The notes under the pieces: model-generated
What the model was told of the DNA's origin: nothing
What the model saw: only the letters and a program-made list of their open reading frames with translations
Databases searched by the model: none
Shown here: positions 23,276 to 34,200 of the stretch, piece after piece
Numbering within the stretch: the stretch's first letter is position 1
How the letters are laid out: every line of letters starts with the position of its first letter
Program-made: the position numbers and the translations under genes
Assembly: GCA_011033025.1 (NCBI GenBank)
Contig: WFMF01000251.1
Span: 186,001 to 250,000 of the forward strand
Source: Beroe forskalii
Taxonomy: Eukaryota; Ctenophora; Nuda; Beroida; Beroidae
DNA: 64,000 nucleotides
Direction of reading: 5' to 3'

Positions 23276-24721
23276 CCCACTATTCAAGAATTACCCACAC
23301 GAAACACTTGTAAATGGAAACTATAACAAAATATTTATATACCAACACAACCTAGCAAAATCTTCAAAGCACGATTAATATAATCTAAGCAAGATTAATA
23401 TAATCTAAATCCGACCTTAAGTAAAACATTGTAAACTTCCTGCTCAAGAACCAAAGCAAATAATTTTCTCATCTAAATCTAACTGCTAACAATAAACTTT
23501 ACAATTACATAAAATAGTCCTAACTGTAAAGTGTAAGCGCCCCAAATTAATGGGCGTTCACTTACAGCTTTACAATTTACATAAATACCAGTAATGAATA
23601 TCACATTTTACATAAATAGCACAAGTACAGTTCTAAACGAAGCGGTGTATCAACTACTATAAAACCACTCTTACATTTGATGATTGCGATGCTTCTTGCA
23701 GAACAATCACCACTGGACGCACATCAAAAACTGATTTCAAAAGTGACGTCATTATCATGGGTTAAAATCGTGAATTGATGCCGTCAAAAGTCTGTTTTCA
23801 ATCACTAAGATCGGTAGTATTGAAGGACGTTGCTTGTTGAAAGTACACTTTGCAAGCAAAAATATATAAGTCGAATACAACAATTAACATTTTAACAGGT
23901 CAATCCATCTGCTGCAATTATTGTGTGAAATTTGGCTGCAGTTTTATTTCTATTTGATTGTGTTTCCTGTTTCGTTACATTGTCAAAATGAGACTCATTT
24001 TGCTTTGTGTTCTTATCTCGTGTGTATTTTTCGACGTATTTTTCCCGAAATTCATTCATTTGAGAAAAATTCGGTGCTCATCGGACTCCACTAAAGTGAT
24101 TTAAGTGTTGTCAGTGCATACTTTTCATGATGCAGAGAATTGTATGAAAAGGTCCAAGCAAGAGATTATAGCTCATAGATCGATATTTTAACATAATCTC
24201 AATCTGACGTCGCTTTTGCATCATTTATACATTTAACACTTGATGCAATAGATCTTTTTTTAAATTTTGTACTTTATGCCTTGGCATTTCTTTAGGTAAT
24301 TTATTTTTGCTGATTTTGTATTTCGCTTGCTTTTGATGTCAGCCAGTTTTATCTGAATAACAACTGTTTTCCTTTCCAAAATAGCTCCTTGTCTTATTAC
24401 AGAAACACTGGAAACGTTGAAAGATAAGCCAGCCATAAAGCACGATTTAAAAAATGCGTCAATTAGGCACCATATTGATTTAACTCTGAACAAAAAAGTA
24501 GGTAAATATAAGTCAAATAAGGCTAAATTCAATGATCGATTGTTAATGTGGCTGATTAATCTCCCGTTACTGAGGTGACGCCACCTCTGAGATCGGTGTC
24601 TGCAATTTCCACAAAACCACAATTTGTACGCGTGTGATACTGATTTAACAGTATATTCACGGCGCCGCACGATCGGCGAAATTCAGAAGAATTCTCATTT
24701 CCCAAGTTGGCGACACCTGCC
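23276..24721. other. intergenic between LRR gene and receptor 3' end
   Basis: The stretch is mostly AT-rich. One short frame at 23988-24104 on + starts with a good context (tcaaaatga) and a hydrophobic, signal-like N-terminus (MRLILLCVLISCVFFDVFF). It is 38 codons long and lies about 120 bp downstream of a tatataag motif. That could be a small secreted peptide or a first exon, but no partner was found. Confidence 0.35.
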
Positions 24722-27700
24722 TTACATTGGTGTTGTTGCTGTACATCCCTCATTCCCAGAAGAGCTAGATAGAGTAGGCTGTTCCTTCAGACTTGCCATT
24801 TCAAGCGAATATTGCTCCTCTTCAATATTTTCTCCCTGGGGGATGATCGTGGGTTTTACATTTTTACAAAATTCGTTCATAACGTTTTTGTGAAAATTCT
24901 TTAAAATCCTCAAATTCAAACGGGTTTCAAACTCAATGGATTTCTAGGTTCATAATTATTTAGGCTAAATTGATCTGCACTGTATTGCTAAGATAACCAA
25001 ATGCTTACACTACTTACATTGCCATCCCTTGATAAAGCCACATTCCTTTTAGCTGCAACTCCGCTCTGTTTTTTCTCAACAAACGACCCATTAGTCATAG
25101 GTACATCCAAGGTAAGTTGCTTAGGTAGTTCCTGGGGCGGTTCTCTTTTTCGCAAATAATAACTTTGCAGCGACGAACACATACATCTTGACGAGAAACA
25201 TCTTGCATGCTCGTAAGAAATTAGCTGCGTGATCCGATGTAACCTCATCATAAAACAGTGGATTGAGGACAGAGTTAATCGGCAGGATCACCACCGAGAA
25301 AAGAGAATACCAGTCTGTTGCGTCCAACACTTCGAAGGAGTGAAGAATGCAGATTAGGATGAACGGAAACCAGCAGATTGAATCAGTTGCTATCATCATT
25401 TGTATCTTTCTTTGGGTTTTCTGGTTTCTCCGGCCAACTTGTTCGCCTATTCTTCTTGCTATGGCTGCGATTGAGAAGTAACAAAGTGCGATTATCAGCA
25501 AGAAAATCGAGTATATCCCGTGGACAGACCAAACGAAGAACCGTTGAGGATCTTTAGGACTTACGAAGAACTTGAAGTAGCATGCATTGTTCCCGTAGAA
25601 GTGAACGGTTTTCACCTGAAATCAGTAATTAGGGATATGCACAATGAAACAGCATAGATTATCGGTAGTACTTTCGTTATTACATCGTTGGCCTATAATT
25701 GGAGGGGATAAATTTGTATCAATATTATAGCAATCAACAATAAATTGTCAAATTACTACAAACTACTCGATTACCTTACAACTACAATTCACCTGGCTGG
25801 ATATTCCTCCATAATCCATGGAGAAAATATCATTGATCAAATTCCTGACTACATCCCAACTCAGAAGACTTGCTTTCAATATTCGACCACCATAATAAGC
25901 ATCGATTATTGTTATATGCTTTGATTTATCCAGGACACCGATGAAAACTTTGAGCTTTGGGTCATAACTCAGACCGTTTATAAAGATATCTTTAAGAAAA
26001 CCAGAAACTGGCACGATTGAAAGAACGATTGATAAGATAACCACCGATACACATGTAAGTGCAATTCTAACTGAATGTTTTTTAGTAGCACCCCTAGGGG
26101 CTACAAGAAGGAGACTTGTTAATCATTCGGAACCTTACAACACTCAAAACCGTCATGGAAAACATGGAAATGAAGGAGCCTGAAGTACTGATCACACCTA
26201 GGAACGAACAAACGTTTCCGGTTCTCCAATCAGCTTGGAGCTCACAAAACTCATCTCCGTAGAAAAGATCGAACAAGGAAAGGGTCAGCAGATAGATCCC
26301 AATCAGCAGATCACCGAAACCTATAAGGAGCACCCAGGCGTTGTTATTGAGGGATCTGATATTCTCACATTTCAGTATCTTCATGATACATCTCCTGATG
26401 TTTGCCACATTTAGGAGAGTTGCTAACACCCCGTACATCCAAGATATTCCCTTCATGAACATCCCATCCAGGAGTTCTTTAGAGCAATGCTCATTGCATT
26501 CATCGGAGAAGTCTAAGCAGTGAAAAGTCCCGTCGCATTTGTGAGGTTTTGGGATATCAAGTAGCGTTTGATCTGCGCATTGAAAGTGGTTGGTGCATCT
26601 GGTTTCATCAGCGAAATCACCACAATCATCCAACCAGATCACAGACTTTGGAGTATGGAATACATTTCTGGGTTCTTTCACAGACAAAGAAATCATTGTG
26701 GTAGGTATCGTGTGATCTTATCACATATGATAGATATGGGCGTCCAGATGAATCACGAGCATAGGTTCCTATAAAAGACTCGGGATTTTGATCTCGACAT
26801 AAACTCATTTTTGGAGAACTGCTTAGTGGACATTCTGAATGGAAACAAGATCCTGTGCAGCTCATGAAAACATATGTTTCACCGTACATGTTGTCGCAAT
26901 GTTGTTTGTTCAAAGGTATTTGGAGTCGAGGACGTTGTGAATCACTAATACCCAATATTTTGTGCATTGGATACCTGAACGGATTTAGGGAACAATTTGT
27001 TAAACGTTTAAATGATACAATTAAGTTTAAAATCAGAAGCTTTCGAAAATCATATGATTAACGGCGTCAGCTAGAGATGGAAGGTGCGAGCGTGCTTATA
27101 AATGATATGAGAGGTGTCAGGGGGAGGGAGATGGGTTGTGAATGTGTGTGAGCTGGTGACTGATAATAAAATATCTACCTGAACGGGAATGAACGGCACA
27201 GGAATCCCCCTTGAGACGCTCCACGTTTTTCATTCCCGGCAAACAATACAACAAACTCTGAGCTGTCCTATGTTGAGCGTTGTGCTGATAAACAGACCTG
27301 AAAACCTCCGGAAAGCTCCTGGATACCTTACAGACCGTGTTCTCAGACCCACAACTCTCCACCCCATCACACAAGCTGTCATAAGCCACGAAATGGACCC
27401 CACTCATCCTGCACAGAAACACATCCTCACAGCCGCCGGAGTATTCTACAGCAAAACGTTTAGTTAGTCCTTTGCCACAAGTGGGCCATGAAGATCCATT
27501 CTCATCCTTTCCATCCAGGCAATCCTCAAAACCATCCCCCAGCCAAGGCAGAGCCAGTGGCATCAGTTTCATATCTGGGTGTCCTTTTCTGGCACACTGG
27601 TTTTTGGTGAGGTGGAGACACATTGGGTCCACCTCATCACTGCCATCTGGGCAGTCCTCAAGTCCATCGCAGAACCTGTGCTTGTGGATCAAGCACCCTC

Positions 27701-30289
27701 CTGAGGTGGAGAAACAGAGGTTTTCCATGTTGTCATCGCAGAGTTGACCCCTTCCTGCACAGACCTAAGATGAGAAGTTCCTTAGGAGGTTTATTTATGG
27801 AGGTTGTAATTTGGGGATTTTTCGGAAAAATCCCTTTTTTCACACACCATTACAGTTTATAATGACATCGTCATCATAATATGTGAACAACGGTAATGAC
27901 TTGAGAAAATACTAGAACGTATAATATGAAAAGTACGAACCCGTGCTGGGGTTATGATTCAATATTTTTTCGAAAAATCAAAATTTCTTTACGTACTTAT
28001 TTCACCAGGATCTAAAAGTACGTACTGATACGGTTCATCTGAAAGGTACGTACCGTACGTACTTCTCATCTTAGGCACATACCATGACTTTAGATACGTT
28101 GGAAGGGAATTTGTTGATGTTGCACAACACACCCACCCTCACTGGGTCAGAACAATTTGTTTGATGCATGAAATCTTCTTCGTCTTCATACACGTTTATG
28201 GTTGCACACCTGGAATAGTAAACAGGAATTAAACAGGAATTAACTAGAATTACACAGGAATTTAAAAAGAGTCTTAGTTACCAAATACAATAGATACCAA
28301 ATGCAATAAATAAAATTGAACCATACCTGGTAAAATTGAATAACGTCATATTCCTGCTGATTCTTTTACCACTTTCTCGATCATAACGTTTTCCCATGCA
28401 GCTCATGTTAATTCCATCTTCCTCACAGTTTACCTCAAGAGATTAAAGTTTAAACTATGTAACTTATAAGAGAGAGTTGTAATCAGAAGCTGTGATTACC
28501 GTCGTCTGCTGAGAGTGAAGTATGGAGCGGGGTTTAAATATGAGTGATCATGATTTCAAAGGAGGTTGAAGGGTGTCGGGTGGGTGGCAGCTGTGACGAG
28601 AAAATCAAAATATATATCTATACGTTTACCTCATCTCTTCCATCTTTACAGTCCTCAACCCCATCACAAACATCCATTGGGTTTACATACCCCATAGGGG
28701 CGCCCGGCTGCCTTTCAATTCGACAGTACAAACCTGGATTGTTAAATAGGTGCAAAAATACGCGCATTGTTAACGTACGTGACAAGAAATGGCATAACCA
28801 GGTCTGAAAAGGGGTTTTAAATACCTTATTGGCTCTTATATAACCGGCCGTCATTAAGGACAAAAACGACTTTGATGATGACCCCCTTCTGACCCCCTAC
28901 TGACCCCCTGCTGACCCCTAGTCCCCAACTGATCCCCTGCTGACCCCTAGTCCCCTACTGACCCCTGCTGACCCCCTACCGACCCCCTACTGACCCCTAG
29001 TGAACCCCTGGTGACCCCCTGCTGACCCCCTTGTGACCCCTGCTCGGCACCCTTTGAATTCGGCAGTACAAACCGTATAGGTATCCATTACATTCGGCCT
29101 CATCCTCACATGTCTGTATCTCTGGCTGACAGATGCCATCGCAAATAAAATCCCGTCCTACTTTCTTTCCTGATCTCAATTCTGCGCCAGCTCCTCTATA
29201 ACACTTTTCTTCGTACATTATCGTGTTGTCACAGCGTAAAAAATCAGTGTTTGTTTCGTCACAAACGTATAACTTGGTCACCAGTTGACTCCCTAGGAGG
29301 ATGTAGGTTTGGTCGACGGAACAGATAAAGTCACCGCACATTAAGGATTCCCACTGTAGAGGGCCGTTCTCTCGAACTCCACATACCTGAAGTAGAAATG
29401 GAAATATAATAAGCGGTTACATGTCGAAGTGGTGACTGTATACCGCAACTTACATGGTCGAAGCGACCTGCGACAGCCGAGACTGTGTAAGTAAGATAAT
29501 GGACGAGGCGTGCCGAGTTCAAATTTCCACATAAATTTTCACTCAATCATATCAAAATAAATATTATAATAGCAAGTGTCTTTTGTCTTAGTGTTTACAA
29601 AAATTACAAAAATAATGTTTTTTTAGGCCTTAATGTCCTCAACATGCTAAAAATATGTTAATACGAGGTGCATAAGAAGACAAGAAACCTGCCAACAAAT
29701 TTCCAAAACCGAGAAATACGGAAAAAGTTTATTCCCACCTGGTAGAAATTTGTGTCCCCAGTGCAAAATTCACTGAACTTCTCATCGTAAAATGTTCGAG
29801 AGTTGACGCACTTGAAAAGGGTGCGGGTGGTATCTGCAGGATCGTTGCAGACATATTTCAGATATCCGTTCCATTCTCGGAGTTCACACGTGATTCGGTC
29901 ATTCGTTTTTGCTGAAAATAATTGAAAATAACTATAAAAACAAAAATCTATGATGAGTACTATATAACTTAAAATCGTTCTCGGACCATATTGGAGCATC
30001 CAATCCCCACTTTATTTCTTTTTTAGTTTTGAATTTCCTAGTTTGCTATGCTGTTCAACAAGCTAACATATAAGGATCAACAAAGATTCATTTTGCCTAC
30101 ATAGTTACCGATTGGGCCCCTGTCTTTTGATCTTGTCTCTCTGCTCAGTGAGCCTGCAGCCGATTCATACTCCTCCCTGCTCAGTGAGCCTGCAGCCGAC
30201 TCCTCCTTGCTCAGTGAGCCTGCAGCCGACTCCTCCTCCCAACCAAATGACGAAGCTCTTGAAAACAAAAGGAGAATGGTCAACATCAT
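24722..30289 (-). CDS. LDLa-containing 7TM receptor (GRL101/relaxin-receptor type)
   Basis: Exons read 30289-30109 (signal peptide MMLTILLLFSRASS, then three EESAAGSLS-type repeats), 29911-29739, 29386-29074, 28733-28630, 28433-28327, 28209-28083, 27774 to about 27182, 26974-25775, 25615 to about 25018, and a tail near 24919-24722. The ectodomain has several Cys-rich LDL-receptor class A modules (CDGLEDCPDGSDE, CDGVEDCKDGRDE, CGDFADETRC). The membrane part shows TM1-TM3 (GVLATLLN, LLIGIYLLTLSLFDLFY), a TM6 with CWFPFILICILHS and a TM7 with LPINSVLNPLFY (NPxxY). This matches LGR/GRL101-like class A receptors, with LDLa rather than LRR dominating. Frame breaks by one base occur near 26640 (inside an LDLa), near 26090 (second intracellular loop) and near 25160 (tail); the 27182/26974 joint is also off. 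These are either assembly indels or pseudogenisation. Confidence 0.75.
27775..28074 (-). mobile_element. introner-like DNA transposon forming a receptor intron
   Basis: A 300-bp element has perfect 14-bp terminal inverted repeats, ctaagatgagaagt at 27775-27788 and its reverse complement at 28061-28074. It is flanked by an 8-bp direct repeat matching at 7 of 8 positions (gcacagac at 27767-27774, gcacatac at 28075-28082). On the coding strand the intron starts with GT inside one target copy (gtatgtgc) and ends with the AG of the element's own terminus (cttag). The next exon begins with the other target copy (gtctgtgc). The 8-bp duplication suggests a hAT-like origin. Inside, sequence near 27785-27850 resembles the MITE at 48195. 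Confidence 0.8.
28870..29046. repeat. minisatellite tgaccccctactgaccccctgc in receptor intron
   Basis: Tandem 10-12 bp units of tgaccccctgc type. On the transcribed strand it is G-rich with runs of 4-5 G, so it could form G-quadruplexes. A related array lies at 56100-56190 in a WD40-gene intron. Confidence 0.85.
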
Positions 30290-31204
30290 ATGGAATGGGT
30301 TACTGTGTCTTCTTTATTAGAACCTGATCAGAGCCTAGGCTGATCCATCTAGTGCAAAAAATAGTTACTTTGAGAATAAAATAAAGATTTAAAGCTTCAA
30401 CAAGATTAAATGTCTCGATATCGAGTGTCGTGAGATGAAATGTCGTGAGACCAAATGCCCTGATATCAAATGCCCACAAATCGAATGTCGTGAGATTAAT
30501 TGTCAGCTTCTAGCTCATCCCCCAGCCCGCGATAAAGAAGACGATGTACCGAAAGCTCAGAAATGGGTCCTTATTGCTATGCCTCGCACATTGCTGCTGT
30601 TATAAATTAATATGTGAATATTTCGCAATACCAATCATTATATTTGTGATTTTCCCCGGATGGCAAAAAACAAAGAAGCAATCTATAAATATTTCCCTAT
30701 GCGTGATCTTTTAAAATTGCCTCATTGTTTTCAAATCCCTTTCCGTAAGACACAAAATTGTGCTGTATTCTTATGACGCATCACATTCCTTTTCATTCAG
30801 TGTGTTGAGGGCCTTTCAGGGATTTTATTTATTCTTATTGTACTTATTTATTTATTTCAAAGCCCTAAGAGGTGCCCCACCATGGGTTTCAATCCAATAT
30901 ATTCTTTTTAATGTGGCTTATTGGATAAATCCATATTGACGTATTCCTAATATTGTTTGCTGGAAAACATTTAGGCTTTTAGTTTGAAAATATTAATGGC
31001 GAATGCTTATATATGGGTCATTGTGACGAATCGTATTACGTACTGATACTGTAACCACTATAGAGGACGAACAATGAACACATTATTTTAAAAGATTTAC
31101 TTCGAAAAAGCACTCGTTTTAGCGGCTTCGCAACAAAACTTAGCCAATATATGTGCATTTCGGTTTCGGTTCGGTTAACCAGTCGTATCCTAGGTGAAAG
31201 ACGT
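30290..31204. other. divergent intergenic region, receptor and NWD1-like genes
   Basis: About 0.9 kb separates two genes transcribed away from each other, so it probably holds both promoters. A small tandem tract (aaatgtcgtgagat-like) lies at 30415-30500. Near 31160 there is a fragment of the ggttcggttaacc repeat family seen at 35440 and 56440. No clear TATA box was assigned. Confidence 0.45.
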
Positions 31205-34200
31205 ATGTTTAGCCTCTGCAAGTCGAAGAAGACTAGCAACAGCACCGAAGGAAGGGCTGATGACTGTAAAAACACTCAACCCAAAGTTCAGGAACCCAGC
31301 TCGACGGCTGCTGAGGAGGAACCTTCAGTGAGGTAGGTGATTTTAACAATAAAAACGTTTTGAAACCTCCACAAAAAGCAGTTTTCACAAAAATCAAAAC
31401 CAGAATTTCAAGGAATTTCTAGCACTCGATCCACAGATTGAGGCATAACATTTTGACTGATTATAAAGGGCAAGCAGGAATCCCCGACTGAGTAACATAC
31501 AGTACTACAGTAAGGTATGTGATTTACCTTATCGGACATAATCATATCACGGATCTAGTCTTTCAGTCTTATTCTTTCCGTCCGACAACCAAAGTTAAGA
31601 CAATGACAGACAATTAACCATAACAATAACAACCATAACAATCAACCATAACAATATCTACTATCCAGGACAACAGTGTCTATAATCTAGCTAGCTCACT
31701 CAGACAACCAGAATTAAGACAATAAAAGACAACCAACCAAGACAATAATCAACCAGGACAATAACATAAATGAATATCTAACTGACTGTGCAGAGCCACA
31801 GTACGCCGGATCATTATGTGTCATGGACTCATGGAAGTATCTGCCTTATTGGACATAATTATCACAGACTTAATACTTTCAAGGACCTTAAAATATTCAC
31901 ACTTGATGATGATCCGGCCACTTCACATTTTCAACACTGAATGTCTCACCCATAAAGAGCAAAAAAATTCCAGGTAATTTAAATGGCCATATAACGCATA
32001 TATGTGCACTGTGCAGACCACTCGATTACCAGAGGGCTCGAAAAAGACGCGCAAAATTGTGTGCTTTCTATGGAATCTTGTAGAAAGTTAATGCGCGAAC
32101 AGAATATCTGTGCATCTTTTTCGAGCCCTCCGGCAATCGAGCGATCACCGATGCGTAATGCCGTAATATAGTGGTTCCTTTTCCAGAACGGAAGAACCTA
32201 CGGATGAACCTACGGAAGAACCTACGGAGCCGATATCTCTCAAAGATGTGAAATTCAATGAATGGTTGGACGAGAATCTGTGCAACAAGGGCAGTGAGAA
32301 AATCACTCCTGCCGAGCGAGGCGTAGGCGAGTGGACTGAAATCCGACTGTTCCTGTCCTCCACCTTCATAGACACCCAAGCGGAGCGAGATAAACTGATA
32401 AAAGTAGTGATCCCGGAAATTAACCGGAAAATGGCGCCGCACTTCATACGGGTTATCCCGGTGGACTTACGATGGGGCGTTCTGGCGGAGGAAACGAAGA
32501 GTTGCTGTGATATCCAGAAAACTTGCCTTAATCAGATCGACAACTGCCGGTTGAACGTGAAACAGACGCCTTGGTTCCTGGGTCTGAGGACAGAGAGGTA
32601 CGGTTGGGTCCAGGGCGAGATGATGGCTAGTGAGGGCTTTGAAAAACCCGAGTTTTACGACTGGATTGACAAGTTACGTAAGACTGATAAGACGGTCAGT
32701 ATAACCAGTTTGGAGGTTTGTCACGCCACTCGGACCCCTAAAAAACTGCCACCATACCCCACCGTGTTTTTCTACAAACGTAACTTCTCGGAGGAAGCTA
32801 AAACCCGGATGGAGGAAGATAAGTTTAACTGGGTCTTTGAGTTCGAGTACACGGATAAGGAGATAGAAGATCCTGACCTGAAACACCAATATACGCTTAT
32901 CTCAAACGCAGAGGACTACAAACGAGATAAGGTATTTTTATTTAGATTTCAGATTTTTTAGATTTTAGATTTTAGGTCAACTTTCATTGGAACTATAGCC
33001 AACTTCTACATTCTTAAAGGGGTTCGTCTCGAACCTCTTTTGGACTGTAACTATAACATTTCTATTTTACTTTTAAGGAATCGCTGGATGAATTCCTGAA
33101 AGATAAGAACCATGTGCTGTTCGCTGACTACAGCGCCGATTACATCAACGGTCATGCGTATTATACGGCAAAAAGAGAAAACGCAAAGAGTTTCGGAGTT
33201 GGATATGCGGCGGGGTTGGACGATTTTGCGAAAAAAGTTGAAGAAGATCTGTTGGCTGCGATCAAGATGAACTTCGCGGAGAAGGATGTCGATAACATTG
33301 ACCCGTATGTGTTTGATACGATTCAGCATGAGAATGCGGTGAAGCTGAAAGCTTCTACCTTTGTGGGGAGGGACAAGATGATGAAAGACGCTTTAGCCCA
33401 TGTTACAGGTGCGTGATAGGCGGTTGCGATGTATGGTTTTAGTTTTTAGAATTGTGAAATGATTACAAATTCGCATACTGTAGCAGACCAATTTTACTAC
33501 ATGGTGCTGAATTTTCAACGTAAAGTGTTACTCTATTCAGACACTGCTATCTAAGAATTAGAAATCAATTCACACATAAAATTGATTAATTATTCTAATT
33601 ATTCAATAATTAAATGATTAATTATTCTGATTATTACAGGTACTGACTCGGATACCACCCTAATTCTCCACGGTGAACCAGGCTGTGGAAAATCAGGGCT
33701 CCTTGCAGCTGTTTCCCAACAAGCCATGGAGCTCAGATCAGGAAAGAAACACTTCGTTTTTATCCACGCCGTGGATTCATGTCCAGGATCAAATCTCCTG
33801 GAGAAATTCTTGCGGAGGCTGCATGTGAATTTGCGGGCTTTTAGGCGGGCTGCGGGTGAAAACAAGGTAAATTCCTCCCCGCCTGCTTCCATGACAGATC
33901 TTAAACAGGAGCACCATTCGTTTATTGAGGAAACTGGAAACACCTACCCCAAGTGTAAGTTTATAATCATTGTGGATGCTGTGAACCAGTTCAACGAATC
34001 AAACAGAGCCTGGGACATGTGGTGGTTAATGAGGAAAACTTGCCCGAAAAACGTACGATTCATGATTTCCACGCTCAACGAAGAGAACAACACCTTTGCT
34101 AATGCTAAAACAAGTTGTCCCTCCGCTGAAACCCTCGAAGTTACCAGCATGTCAAAGGAAGATCTGGTCGAAATGGTGAGCACAAATCTTGCCAGATACA

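Noticed and set aside
25121-25251. Stop at 25121 as the natural receptor C-terminus
   Set aside because: Not excluded, but the alternative frame continues as a plausible polar tail with a good donor (aat|gtaagt), so a one-base break was preferred.
25140-26110. Two 22-nt GT-AG introns in the receptor
   Set aside because: Each would restore frame, but introns this short are not known in animals, and a third break in the same gene can only be a single-base indel.
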